The notes: generated by a model from the letters alone, not told the origin. Counted from the first letter of the stretch, positions 45,959-58,520 are shown. The stretch is 64,000 nucleotides of DNA from Sipunculus nudus (GCA_026874595.1 CM049315.1:17691664-17755663), one strand, 5' to 3'. Made by a program: numbers and translations.

Positions 45959-46291
45959 TTATCGAGCATGGTAAAAAAAAATTAATGTGTTATCGAGCAT
46001 GGTAAAAAAAAATTAATGTGTTATCGAGCATGGTAAAAAAAAAATAATGTGTTATCGAGCATGGTAAAAAAAAAATTAATGTGTTATCGAGCATGGTAAA
46101 AAAAATTAATGTGTTATCGAGCATGGTAAAAAAAATTAATGTGTTATCAAGCATGGTAAAAAAAATAAATGTGTTATCGAGCATGGTAAAAAAAATTAAT
46201 GTGTTATGGGGCATGGTAAAAATCAATTAATGTGTTATCGAGCATGGTAAAAAAATTAATGTGTTATCGAGCATGGTAAAAATAATTAATG
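45959..46291 (+). repeat. Minisatellite, about 11 copies of a 30-bp unit
   Basis: The unit 'gtgttatcgagcatggtaaa' plus 'aaaaaattaat' repeats about 11 times at 29-31-bp spacing. Variation is mainly in the A-run length, with single changes such as 'atcaagcatgg' at 46147 and 'atggggcatgg' at 46207. It produces a 78-codon minus-strand open frame that is an artefact of the repeat. Confidence 0.97.
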
Positions 46292-46756
46292 GTTTAAATT
46301 TACAATGCATGGATTTGGCATATTTACCATTGATACGATTGCCTCCAACAAGGAACTTTTCCATACCTGTTAAAACCATCCGCCTAAATATAAAAAAAAT
46401 AACATTGACAGTTAATAATGATGAAAAGTGGTGTCAATGGACATAAAATAAGACTTATGTTGACTTCATGGCATTTATGGTCAAACCTATGACAACAGTG
46501 TAACAAATTTATACACCCACTCGAAACACGTGTATACTGCACGTTCAAAGCTGTCACTGTAGGCAGTTAAATTATGTAATACAATTTAACAGCATGTTTG
46601 AAAATAACAGTGATAATGTCCAAGGTGGGTGAATTCCGGATCCTCCTTGTCCTTCGCTTCTCTTCATCCCTGTTTATATACCACCAAACGCAACCATCAA
46701 AGCCAGTGAGAGTGGCTTGTAATAGTAATTATAACTAACTGTACAATCCATATTAA
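46292..46756. other. No gene recognised
   Basis: AT-rich spacer between the minisatellite and the hAT-like element. Nothing else is seen. Confidence 0.5.
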
Positions 46757-46764
46757 CTATATAT

Positions 46765-48357
46765 CAGACATGGGTCGAATACAGGAGAAATGTATTCGAA
46801 TACGAATACATCAGGGGTACACGAATACGAATACGAATACAAATACTCCAAAACAGAAATGTATTCGAATACGAATACGAATACAAATATGAATGTATTC
46901 ATGAATATATATATAAATACAATTTACTTAAACAAAAAGATACTATCAAGTATCAATTTTGTTAAATACCATTAACTGCAATCATCATATATTCACACTT
47001 GCAAAATGTGTTTTAGTCCAAAATTCAAAATATTCGTGTAATCCGCTGTGATTGCGTTGATTTCCAAACTGCATAATGACGGAGTAATATATATTATGGT
47101 GGTTTGTTACACAATATATGTAAATGAATGTTCCTTTTAGGGTTGGGGCCAGGTACTTGTACCTATGCCTGTACCTTTACCTATAGATATACAATTCAGA
47201 GTACCTGTACCTGTACCTGGCTGTCATGAGTAGGAAGTACCTTGTACCTGTAACTGAAACTAAAGTTCCTTGTACCTGGTTTAAGGTACTCCAGGTACAA
47301 ATGTGATACTGGTTCTTGAAATGGACACCAGGCTTGGGTCAATTGCATGTACAAAGCTGTCACCCCTGTCAGGGTAGTTAGCCATCTTAGGCAGGGGTAA
47401 TTACAAAGCATTCATCCTTAGTGCCTTTGTAGCTAGCTACCTGGCTAGCAAGCTAGTCAACCTCCAGCCTCTTAAACAGGAAGTGCATTGCAGCATTATA
47501 ATCAGCACAAGTACACAGCTACCAACAAAGGATAGATACAAAGGGTTGCCTACATGCCTCATGTCTTAAGTTGGCTATAGTATGTACACTGAGCAGGGTC
47601 GGGGCCAGTTACTTGTACCTGTATCTAGGTGCACAATTCACAGTTATTTGAATTACAAGTTTACCAAGATACTGGAATGGACATCAGGGTTAGTCAAGTA
47701 AGGTACTGAGCTGTCATCACTGTCAGGGCTGTTAACTAGACCAGGCAGGGGTAATTACTAAGCTTTCAACCCTTTGAACTTGAGTGGACTTGGGCTCGTA
47801 GCATGCTGGCCTAGCTACCTTCTGCTTCTACACAGGAAGTTCATTGTGGCATTATCAGACATAAAGGGTACAGAGCAAAGGATATGGACAGGGTTGCTTG
47901 CTCCATGTAGATACCTGTTGTCTAGTATGTATAAAGAACATTTGGTTTAGCTTTAGGATATATGTAGAAGTAAAGAGGGTCTGACTGATGGAGATGTACA
48001 TACACATGACAGAATAAACACATTAATATTAATTTAATATGAATAAAGTAAAAAAATGTCAAAATGTGTTAATAAGATTGTTAGTGTGCATGCGGTAGGT
48101 GGGTCTAAATCAATCGCTATGGAAATAATGGCACATTTTTCCAAATGGAAAAAGGACAAAAGTTAACAACATTAATGTATACTGCATGTATTCGTGAAAA
48201 GTGTTCATGAATGTGAATACTTCTGCAATGTATTTGAAAACGAATACAAATACTTTTGTACTTTAAACAAATGTATTCGAATACAAATACGAATACTGAA
48301 AATACCTGTATTCGAATACAATGAATACGAATACTGAATACGAATACCCCATGTCTG
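46765..48357. mobile_element. Non-autonomous hAT-like element, 1593 bp, with GTATTCGAATAC subterminal repeats
   Basis: The left end is CAGACATGGG (46765) and the right end is CCCCATGTCTG (to 48357), giving an inverted repeat of about 10 bp. The flanks are 'ctatatat' (46757-46764) and 'ctgtatat' (48358-48365), an 8-bp target duplication with one mismatch. The CAG start and 8-bp duplication are hAT hallmarks. Both ends are filled with the palindrome GTATTCGAATAC and half-units 'gaatac' (46776-46905 and 48186-48350). The interior contains two diverged copies of a 'gtacctgtacc'-rich segment and no transposase. Confidence 0.75.
47138..47960 (+). repeat. Two diverged copies of a segment of about 450 bp inside the hAT-like element
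   Basis: 'ggttggggccaggtacttgt' at 47141 and 'ggtcggggccagttacttgt' at 47598 start two copies that share 'gaaatggacaccagg' / 'gaatggacatcaggg', 'ctgtcagggtagttag' / 'ctgtcagggctgttaa', 'ggcaggggtaattac' and 'acaggaagt'. The first copy carries repeated GTACCT units at 47150-47300, which are reduced in the second. Confidence 0.8.
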
Positions 48358-48365
48358 CTGTATAT

Positions 48366-50430
48366 TATAATAAAACAAATTAGACAATAAATATAATATG
48401 AAGTTTATCTTGCTAATAACTTTTATAGCAGACTGATACAGACCTGCGTGCCTGGCAGGACACAGACCTCACAGACCTGTCAGCTGTATAGATTCTGCCT
48501 GATGTGTACCTATTACAATGGTGCTAAAAGCCCATTTTCCATCAGCATACCCAACGAAAAAAATTGTTAAATACCTCACTTTTAAATGAAAGTGTCATTT
48601 GCTTGGGTAGGTTTTTATTATATAAATATTTCATATCTGTTTTCCTCTGTTTGAAATCCCTTTATTTGAATGCAAGCGAATGTATTAACTGCTTTGCAAA
48701 GGCGAGGTAAGACAGACAATAAAAATACTTTTTTACTTCTTTTTTACAACTTTCATACTTCTTTTATTTTTCGCACAATCCCTCAAAATATCGGAGCTTA
48801 ACCGCTGGACTAATAAGAAGAACCGACAGTAAGTTGGACATATGTGAATTTTACCAGAAAAAAAAGCACTTGTCGTACCAAATCTAAAAAAAAGAATATT
48901 CATTCATAGGGCCAAAAATTTGCTGGCAATTTAACAAAATGTTATGTTTAAAACTGTTCTATTCAGTTATAATAATATTCATCAATCTCATTGATGTTAG
49001 TTCACCTGATTAAATGAGTGGTATAAAATACAACTTTCCAAAGCATTCTGTATTGCATGGGCATAAAGCTGATATAAAGAAAAACACTTAACTTTACAAC
49101 TTTAAGGTTGCCAGAGCACTGAAGCTGAAAGCACAGAAGCATTCAATGAAAAGTTCTATCATGTCAATGAAAACAAGTTTTTGTACTGAATATTTAAGTA
49201 ATTAAGATGAGGAAGACAGTATGCATGTATGGAACCTAATATTATACATTTTATGTAAATTCAACCTTTCATCTTGCGCCTTCCTTTTCCATTCTCTTTC
49301 TCATTCATGAAAGATCACCTAGCTTGAACACTGGCATTACCGACTAATGAATTTTGATACATGTTGTTAATATTTCTAATAAAACATGCATGCACTACAT
49401 AAATCTTCAAGTATTAGCAAATTAAAGTGTTTTGTTGACACCAACATATCATGCGGAATTAATCCCAACTCGTTGGTCAGAGAAAAGATTTATATCACAA
49501 AAAAAGCATCACAGCTAAAGGATGTGATATTTTCCTGACACGTGTCGACTCTTTCATACGAGTATACAGCCTGAAGACAGCACCATCACCACATCGCAAA
49601 ATTCTGCAAAAGGTATTTACATGTATATTGATTATGGCATGCATTCATATTTCAATGGTAACACAGCAACATGTGCGCCTCTAAATGTGTGTTGATTCTG
49701 TCTTCATGCCAGCATACACCCTGAGAATCTAAACAGCAAAGACGTATGAGCTTTTTGCATATGTGCGGAATCTGTCATGCATACACGTAGTCTAAATAAA
49801 TTATGAATAAAAGTCTTTCCGTTGTAACAGACATGGTGTTCAAATACAATTATCCGGTAAATGTATAATAAATGACACCACAACTATTTGATTTTTCCCC
49901 AATTAACTGACATAGGTTTATATAAAATTTAAGTTGATCGATAAATTAAGTATCATGTTTGTAAATCATAAAAGATCATAACTATTCTTCACGGATATTT
50001 CAGGCTCCTAACAGACAGGGTAGCCAAGTTTCTTTCATCCATCAAAGCAGTTAATACATTCTTGAGCATGCAAATATAGGGAAATTAAATAGGAGAATTC
50101 AAAAATATTTATATTATAAAATTTAGCGTAGCAAATGACACTTTATTTGAATATGCAGTATTCAACCAATTTTAGCACATTTTACCGTTGGATGTGCTGA
50201 TGAAAAAAGGCAATTAAGCACAATTTCAATACGCATACAGGAGGCATAGAATCTATAAAAACAGACAGGTGGGAGATTTTTTATATATATCCTTATCCTG
50301 CCACACACGCATTCAGTATAATATAAGAATTTTAAGCAAGATAAACTTTATATTAGATGGGTTGTTTAATTTATTTCATATTTATATTTCATTTGGATTG
50401 TACAATTAGTTATATATAATTACTATTACA
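48366..50430. other. No gene recognised
   Basis: About 2 kb of AT-rich sequence. No open frame of note, no clear repeat and no motif that I can name. Confidence 0.5.
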
Positions 50431-50625
50431 AGCCACTCCCATGGATCGGATGGGGGCGTTCACTATATAGTAAATAGGGATAAAGGGAACCGGAGGACAC
50501 GGAGAAAAACACCGACTTTGGACGGGCTACTAGAACCCATTTCAAAAGGAACGATGTTGATCCAGTCTTGGGAGCCAGTAGAGATAGGAGCCTAGGGCCA
50601 TTTACCATTCGACTGTCCATTTCTT
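50431..50625. repeat. Fragment of a dispersed repeat with 'gagaaaaacaccgac'
   Basis: This GC-richer patch ('gaaccggaggacacggagaa', 'aaacaccgactttggac') stands out from the AT-rich surroundings and resembles the fragment near 43860. A 64-codon minus-strand open frame runs through it but has no protein signature. Confidence 0.4.
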
Positions 50626-53600
50626 TGCATTGAAACAGACAAAGGATTCATATACTTAAAATCAATATGTGTTTTAAATATCAGCACTGTTGGATTTAGG
50701 CATTTTATATTTCATGAAATTTAAGTTAATCGTAAAAATCTAATTACACAAAAGATATGAAGGTTTTAAATCAGTGATCAGTGTTTACAGACATATCAAT
50801 TTCCTAACTTTATTTTGGATTTTAACAAATAATTTTCTTGGCCCCATCACCTCTTCAAAACAATTACAAGCATGTGTATAAATTTGTAAGCATGTGAATA
50901 AAGGGAAAATAAAATGAAGAAACATGAAATATAGCAATAAATACTGTTTATAAGACAAGAATAAAAATACATGACAAAACAAACAAACCTAGCCAAGCAA
51001 ATGACCCATTCATTTTATTACAGAATAAAAATATGCCACTATTTCGAGAACGCAACAACTAATATATTCTGTTCGATGTGTTGCTAAATAAAGGCAAATT
51101 TAGTAAAATTTAATATCAACAAAACAAGAATTTATTCACAGAATAATCATACAGACGAAATCCTTAAAATGAATTTCTCGAACCAAAAAAAAAAATGTAA
51201 AAAGTGCACTTGCAATGAATTCTAGGACAAATATAAAGGGGTTTATTGATATTTTATAATCTGGCCGCCATCTTGGAGTTTGACCAAGATAGAATGAATT
51301 CCGCTTGGCCCCGTATCTGAAAATATTGGGTATGGTCTGGACAACCCTTATAACAAGTTTCATGCTTCTTTCATTTTTTGCACAAGTCTTCTTTAAACAG
51401 CTGTACAATATATTCTCTTTGTAAGAAGCCCGTATAAATGGGGTCATGAATATAGATCTGTGGCCAAACGATTTTAGTCTTATGCTCAGTAATAACAATG
51501 CACACCTTTCTGCCCTAACACTGATTTGGTACGAAGGTAGATCTTCATGTACTATCTCTTGCATGTACACCATCACACACTTCATTAAACTGGAAATAAA
51601 AAGAAATAGTTACAAGATTGAGGCTTGAAACTATCTGATGGGAAGGCTGTGTAAATAAATTTGGACTATGTAAGCTTTCGCACTAGAATACAATGCCAGT
51701 TATTGGGTACCCATATGGTTCCATTAATGTTAATGAAAATGCTGGTGGGGCGCTAAAACAAATTCCCTGTAACATGATAACTGTTTTCTTTATTCAGACC
51801 TCAATCCAATCAATAATAATATTAAACCAGAAATTTAAACAACATGAAATTTAAATATTTTGCTGCTGGATATGTCCATCTGAGAATTTTTCCTTAGATG
51901 CTTCAGGTGACAATCTATGTTAATCCCTACTTACAGTTCTTTTCTGTTTATTGTGGCCTTTGCTTCTCAAGAACACTGCAACCACTTGACTTGCGATAAT
52001 TGAAAGCTTACAAAGCCTGTGACAATCTGAAACGTTTTATGCCTTGTTATAATAAAACACGATCCTGGCGCTTACCTCCACCAAGGCTAAAATGCCTTAT
52101 TCACAAGCGGATCACACCTTGCTCCAAATCATGTAATCCTCAAAAAGTGTTTCAGATATCTTAATAGCAGATATACAAGGGACCCGTTTTGAACCACAGC
52201 TCATAGGATTTTATCTTTAGATTTTATTTATTTAATATATAGATTTAAATGAAAAAGGCAGAAGGTACAGCTGTTCTTTATAATCATTATTAAGTAAATT
52301 GTCAGAATTTACATGCTTTTTAAAATTGTACATTAGTTGATAGTAATGCCATGCCTCCCTGTATTCAGTTTGTCAGCCGGAGAAAGATGCATTGGAGCAT
52401 GTTGTGACTGCGAACTAGTGCAGAAACTTTAGTGTTGCAGGCAAATTTATTATGTGTTCTTAGGTTTATTCCAATGTATTTTTCGGTTGTTTGGGGTAGT
52501 TGGGGAAATGCGTGTATGTGTATACTTGGGTGTTTGTATGGAATTTGTGTGTTTTCGGCATGTGTCAGGTACGATGGAGAGGTACTTTGAGTTTATACTT
52601 TGAGATGTAAAAAAGAAAACCTTGTCAGAGAGTCTATGTCGGTGTGTGGGTGCGAACATGCATGTGTATATCTTATATATGTGCATAATGTGTGCCATCT
52701 GGTGATGTATTGCATCATATTTCTCATAATGGCTACACTTACCTACTCACGAAATACTCGTTCAAAACACGTTTTGCAATAAAAACAGGTGAGATAGATC
52801 TTTCTGACAGGAGTGGCAAAGTAGACTTTTCCTTTCCTACCTGTTCATTAAAAAAATACTTTCTTAGTGCCCTTAGCATATAGCAAACCCTTATATATTT
52901 ATATATAGACTATTGACAAAGACCACCGCAGCGTCTTTTCGTGTGGCTCTAGACAGTTTTATTAATGTTTAGTAGGCTTTTAGCTATACCTAATTACTAA
53001 AGCCGCTTGAATTATGTCACACCATGCCAAGGGCAATCTTAAACGTTTCCTTCCTCTGTTAATCCTATAGCACAAGAGACCCTCGCCAGGGCAAGGAAGG
53101 TCATTAATCACTAACAAATCGAACCAAACCTTGAAGAAGAATAAGCGGATATATTTTAAAGATATTTTTCAAACAGTACAGGCGGTGGGTGGGCGAGTGC
53201 GACTATGTATGCTTTGCATGTCTGTTTTTTTAGTGTATGTATATAGAGAGGTGCTTGCGTCGGTGTGGGTATTTGGGTGATTAGATGTGTGGGTATGTTT
53301 GTGTGCATCTGTGCTCGGTTTGTGTGTGTGCGTGCGTCTGCGAATCCTGTTCAAGCGTGTGAAAATACCTGATGTGACTTTTTTTAAACTCAAAAACAAG
53401 TGTACGCTTAAAAATACCAAGTGATTCTGGGCATGAGTCTGTTCAACTGTGCTTCGTTTTTGCGTGTGTCTGTATATTCAAGCATACGAAAATACCTGAT
53501 GCGTCTTACTTTTGTCTGTAGCGGCGTACCTTCTGTTGTTTTATAGAACGCCGGAGAAGGAAGGATTAGAATTAATCTCCGACGTGCGAGAATCTCAAAA

Positions 53601-54470
53601 ATCTCAAATATTTTGTGGCGGCCTATCTACAGGTAGTCCACATGAGGAAACCGTGTTGCACACAATGGACGCATAATTTCCAAATGTACATTTACTGTAC
53701 ACTGCTACAAGATAGTGCTACGTAGCGGATACAATCTCTATATAAAAAAACGGAAAACTCATCTGATTGATATATGTATGCCCGAGAATCAATTCCCTAT
53801 AAGAAAAATATCAGGATTTTTTTGTACACCAGAGGAGAACTAGTGAATAAGTGCGGGCTTGTGCGTTTGACGCTGAGACGAAGAGTGTGTTTGTAAAATT
53901 AGCGTGTGTTACTTTTACGTGACAATGTGCATGTCTTGGCATGTGCATGCTTGCATGTGTAGGAGGGAACAGAGTTGCTAACTTTATTTACTGCTGTCAA
54001 TCACTGATTTATTACCGTTTGATTTATTAGACTGTACCAACTGGCCTGTAGACTCGCATCAAGCAGGAAGGTTTGGAAAGACGTTCACACTTAAAAGTTT
54101 CATGGCCCATATTAATGATAACAAAAAGACACTTTTTACGCTGATGACAATCTTTGACCTTTTCGTGCGTATATCAAACTGAGTTTAGAGGCACGTTATC
54201 AGTGTATCCCACACCAGCCGTGACAATACGGTTTTATAAACCTGTTAATAATCTAAGAATCATATAAACCTTTCTTACTAAATTGCCCGTTTAAAAAAAA
54301 AATAAAATGAAATAAAATGAAAATAAAGTGAAACATGAAATCAAGTAACTTTAGAATACATTCATGCATTTATCTCCTGAGTGGTTTAATGTATTATTCA
54401 ATTTTGCATATCCATAGATCCTGGAATGCGTATCTGCCTGAAATTGTCCATGAAGATGAATTTAGGTTAG
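50626..54470. other. No gene recognised
   Basis: The longest open frame here is 149 codons on the minus strand (51136-51585), with an ATG near 'gcatgtacaccatcacacac' complemented. It has no recognised domain and is flanked by AT-rich DNA. TG-rich degenerate stretches occur at 52490-52640 and 53160-53350, in the style of decayed (GT)n. Everything else is unremarkable. Confidence 0.45.
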
Positions 54471-54473
54471 ATC

Positions 54474-54507
<34 letters not shown>

Positions 54508-54512
54508 GTTAT
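54474..54512 (+). repeat. (TTA)n microsatellite
   Basis: About 12 uninterrupted TTA triplets. Confidence 0.95.
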
Positions 54513-54669
54513 ATATTTCTTAAGAAATAACATCATAAAGCAACTTCACAAAACAGATCAAACAGCATGGATTCCATGAACATATGATAGGATATATAAG
54601 GTTGAACAATCGGTTAAACTATTTTAACAAAAAAATCTTGCTCATAAAAAATCATTGACAAATCCCAAG

Positions 54670-55110
54670 TGTGTAAGTTACAAAGTGATTTCTGTAAAAA
54701 TGTGGCTTCTTGAATGTATCTGTGAGACCAAAGGCGTGAGCAGGCAAAATCGAGGACAACTGACAAATGGAAAGATATACTGAAAAACTGACAGAGGGGG
54801 TCAGTTTAGATAATTTCATACAGAAGAAGAAGAGTAAGAAAAGGAGCTATAGTTAATGAAGATAGGACCAATATTCAGGGTTATGAGGGAAATAAGAGTT
54901 TGGTGACCCTAACCTTGAACTCTGATCTGTTTAAAAGCTTCAAGATAATGTTCCGATATGCAATATGTGTAAGTTATATAATCATTTCTGAAAAAAATGT
55001 GGCCTGTAGAAGACGCGAAAACCAGCAAGCAAGCGACATTGATTACAACTGACAAGAAATCCTTGATTTCCGGTAAGTAACAAAAAGACAAACAGACATA
55101 CGCAACTAGG
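54670..55110 (+). repeat. Diverged copy of the 320-bp / 'accttgaac' repeat family
   Basis: It shares 'aaaatgtggc', 'aaaatcgaggacaactgaca' and 'taaccttgaactctgatctg' with 27660-28520, and ends in 'tgatttccggtaagtaac', then 'aacagacatacgcaact', like 28630-28690. It is one diverged dispersed copy. Confidence 0.7.
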
Positions 55111-55902
55111 CATTTCATTGCATTGCAGTACCTGTAAATAAATTTATTCCTTCGCAACATACAACTGCTGATATAGACCACATTTGTTGTCACCTGACAC
55201 ACTTTGGTCAGGGAGCAAAGGAATATTCATTTCATTGATTATCGAAGCATACATCCATAACACATCGTAGCCCTGTTCACTTAACGATACAGGGAAAGAA
55301 CTTTTTTACAAAATAAATTTTACGGGACATGACTGCACCTTCACCGTGATGTAAAAGTTAAGATCATAAACAAGTGCATCTTGAAAACATGCTGACGTAA
55401 TTAGGTAAATACCTGTATATTCAATAATGAAGCCAATGTACCATCTTCAGTCAGGATGATGTATATCTTAATAAATATTTACAAGAAAAAAAACATGTGA
55501 AAATGTTTCCTTGTCGTATGTGTAAAGTGGCCTAACTGTATCATTAAATGAGGTACATTTGTACTTTTTAGTATACAAAAATATGGTACTGCGCATGCGC
55601 CCATCCACATGATGACTGTAAGGAATATCAACTCGCAACCACAACAGTATATCCTCTGTTCCGAAATTCAGTGTGCGTTCTACGTCTCACTTTTATCTTA
55701 GATTTTGTTTTAAATAACTTCCTAATAGAAAAAAAGTTAAGTCTGAGTTTGGCAACCACCTTAGCCTGAGAAATGAAAATAAAACAAAATGACACGATCC
55801 ATTTCGTGACACCTGTATCCAGTGTAACGGAACCTTTTATCAACAGATCACGTATGTGTGATGGACATAGATTTTGTCAAGGAGATATAAAAAAATAGAC
55901 CC
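55111..55902. other. No gene recognised
   Basis: AT-rich, with only short open frames and no repeat recognised. Confidence 0.45.
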
Positions 55903-56466
55903 TGTAACGCCAGGCAGCGTGAAATGTCTAGGGGAATGAATAAAGAAGTCACTGGTTTTTTTGTCAACAAATAACTATAATTTATTCTTAAAACAACCCT
56001 AACATTACAATACACTTAATCAATACAATAACACAGTATGACAGCGGTATAACAACAAATCAATACAATCACACAGTAAAATAGTCAAAATGCACATTAC
56101 CTGGATCCCACCACTGTCACAACAATAAGTCCCTTAAAATGTATAAGCCGGCGAACAGTTAACATGAATTCTCTCAGAGAATAACAGTCCTATGTAAAGC
56201 TCTTGTAACAATCCAGAAAGTAAACTTGAGGCAGGCAGCATTAAATTGTATAGAGTTAGTAATAGTAGAATCCCTGAAATTACTAAATAATCGGATAGGT
56301 CTCACTCACATACACACGTCTGTGTCCGCTGGAAATTTTCTCACCTCTCTCTCGGCTTTAAAACACAGCCCCCTTATATAAATTTTTACCTCAAGCCGAG
56401 AATTTATTTTCCATTTCTCGAACATTCTAAAGAATCTAACATAATACACAGTAAACACGCGTTACA
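55903..56466 (-). mobile_element. LTR-like sequence (564 bp), minus orientation
   Basis: The segment begins TGTAACGC and ends GCGTTACA on the plus strand, so it has TG...CA ends in a perfect 8-bp inverted arrangement. On the minus strand it carries a strong TATA box (atttatataagggggc, at about 56368-56383) and, about 390 bp downstream, AATAAA (complement of 55981-55986) before the terminus. That order (U3-like, TATA, AATAAA, terminus) fits a retrotransposon LTR. I found no matching 5-bp flanks and no second LTR in the window, so a solo or truncated LTR is the best guess. Confidence 0.45.
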
Positions 56467-57005
56467 GGAATCATCTAGAAGAACACCGCGGTGTCTCTGC
56501 ATACCAGGGTCCAAACGTGAGCCCGACCCGGCTCGGCCAGGCAAGAAAGCCCCAAGCTAGCATGACAACGAGAGTTCAACCAGTACAGATTAAACTGAGA
56601 GTGCAACAACAACACGAGTTACGCCCGTGTCACACAATTAAAAGAGCACCTGTAACACCAGCTCAAACCAAGTCAATGTAAACAAAAAGAAAGGTTTTGA
56701 TTCAAGGTGTACTGCCTCTTTATTATCAATATATAGGTGGTTTGTTAGATTAGCACGTGTTGATGATGAGACCGAATTTTATTTATTAAGCGACTCATGC
56801 TATACGCCTGTCATTGCTGTATATTACAGTGACCTACCCTCAGAAATGTTACATGTACACAAAGTGCTCAACAACATTAAGAAAGACGATCACAGAGGTT
56901 TATACAACTTTACATATGTATCAGAATAAATTTGTTCATTCTCGCTACATTGTAGTTATATTTTAAAAAATAATTTATCATATGGTCCTTGGTAAAGTTT
57001 TGTTT
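56467..57005. other. Flank of the LTR-like sequence, no gene recognised
   Basis: The first 170 bases are GC-richer than the surroundings ('gagcccgacccggctcggcc') and may be internal sequence of the same retroelement. The rest is AT-rich. Confidence 0.4.
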
Positions 57006-57859
57006 GCCCGCCGCCCCCCCCCCCCTTGGTAAAATCCTGGATCCGCCCTTGGTAGGCCTCTGTGTAATCTGTTTTGTCTTGTATCACAATCTCGCCTCCT
57101 TTATAAGCGGGTCTGGTGATAATTTCTTTATCGTTTTGTAATGTGCTTTACTGTATAAATTTTGTTGCAATTTATGTCGTTAATTACTCCGTTTGGCGTT
57201 TCAGATTCATTTGATAGTGAGTAGATATATTCTTTTAATCTGAGCCTGGGGAATAAATCTTTCTGGTTTCCATACAGTTGGATGGTGTAGATTTTAGGTG
57301 TAGGGCAATATTCCAAGCTCTTTGAGGAGTTTTTGATTTTTTAAATCAGTTTATGTTTGGACGGATTGGTAATTTTTGGGTTTGTCAGGTAATGGGCTTA
57401 TTCGGTCTGTGAATTTTCTCTTTTGATTTGCCCGCCGCCCCCCCCCCCCCCCCCGTTGGTAAAATCCTGGATCCGCCCTTGGTAGGCCTCTGTGTAATCT
57501 GTTTTGTCTTGTATCACAATCTCGCCTCCTTTATAAGCGGGTCTGGTGATAATTTCTTTATCGTTTTGTAATGTGCTTTACTGTATAAATTTTGTTGCAA
57601 TTTATGTCGTTAATTACTCCGTTTGGCGTTTCAGATTCATTTGATAGTGAGTAGATATATTCTTTTAATCTGAGCCTGGGGAATAAATCTTTCTGGTTTC
57701 CATACAGTTGGATGGTGTAGATTTTAGGTGTAGGGCAATATTCCAAGCTCTTTGAGGAGTTTTTGATTTTTTAAATCAGTTTATGTTTGGACGGATTGGT
57801 AATTTTTGGGTTTGTCAGGTAATGGGCTTATTCGGTCTGTGAATTTTCTCTTTTGATTT
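57006..57859. repeat. Tandem duplication of 424 and 430 bp, each headed by a C-run
   Basis: Copies 57006-57429 and 57430-57859 look identical after the C-run. They differ by the length of that run (about 13 against 18 Cs) and a 'cgttggt' against 'cttggt' junction. Each copy contains 'aaaatcctggatccgccctt', then 'ggtaggcctctgtg'. A 62-codon minus-strand frame in each (57128-57316 and 57558-57746) looks protein-like (PTPKIYTIQLYGNQ) but is not recognised. Confidence 0.95.
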
Positions 57860-58268
57860 ATCCGTCATCTTGATAGTTTATGCTTTTTAGTGAAACTATT
57901 CTGAATGATACATATTGATTTATATGACTTTAAGTTCTTAAGGAGTCATTTAAGTAAAATTAAATATACATTAAACTTGCATTCATTTTTTGGAAAATAA
58001 TCAAATCTGTCCCAATATGAACATCTGTTCTTAACCTTTGCTCTAAAAATCAACTGCCGCTGTGATAATCGATCAATGCTAAAACGATGGACCATGATTC
58101 CTAATGTAGCTGTCTGCTTTGAGCAAAAATGTCACAGTTTTATGTGTGGCTATTTGGCTAATAAATGTTATAGATGTACGGCGATTTAAATGTCACAAAT
58201 GTCGTGAGAAAGCAACACTTGAGTGCTGCGTCCCTCGTATTATCAAATCCTGGCTGCGCCACTAAATC
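57860..58268. other. No gene recognised
   Basis: AT-rich. It ends with 'tcaaatcctggctgcgccac' at 58244, which resembles another repeat terminus. Confidence 0.45.
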
Positions 58269-58520
58269 TCACTGATTCTCTTTTTTGCAAGTAATAACGA
58301 AATTATCTTTGTCAATTATGGCCACATAACCGTGCCACATAAGGAATCCATTAAAACCTTTTTTATGTTGAACAACACCGCATACATGTATTTTAGCCTT
58401 CCTACGAAAAGTGTGTGTGTCCATATAACAGCTCTGGTGCTGTGTGTGCTCTAAGAGTATGCATCGTTTTATATATTCAGTGTAGACATTATATTCTTCC
58501 CCTTCAGTTTTTACCCACAT
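58269..58520 (-). CDS. 83-codon open frame, possible coding fragment
   Basis: The minus-strand frame starts at ATG 58518-58520 and ends at a TGA. Its composition is protein-like (EYIKRCILLEHTQHQSC; FRRKAKIHVCGVVQHKKG; WHGYVAIIDKDNFVITC), with balanced codons and no low complexity. No domain is recognised, and there is no clear promoter or splice context. It ends next to a repeat terminus ('gtggcgcagccagg' complemented), so it may be the tail of a transposon or a captured exon. Confidence 0.25.
   Translation of the reverse strand: MWVKTEGEEYNVYTEYIKRCILLEHTQHQSCYMDTHTFRRKAKIHVCGVVQHKKGFNGFLMWHGYVAIIDKDNFVITCKKENQ

Noticed and set aside
45990-46226. 78-codon frame with repeated FTMLDNTLIF
   Set aside because: It is a translation of the 30-bp minisatellite, with period and variants set by the A-run.
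46790-46975. Frame rich in N-T-N-T and E-Y-E-Y
   Set aside because: It is a product of the GAATAC subterminal repeat of the hAT-like element.
51136-51585. 149-codon minus-strand frame, the longest outside the satellite
   Set aside because: No recognised motif; it ends in an A-run-derived hydrophobic and aromatic tail and lies in AT-rich DNA where such frames occur by chance. Kept out of the gene list.
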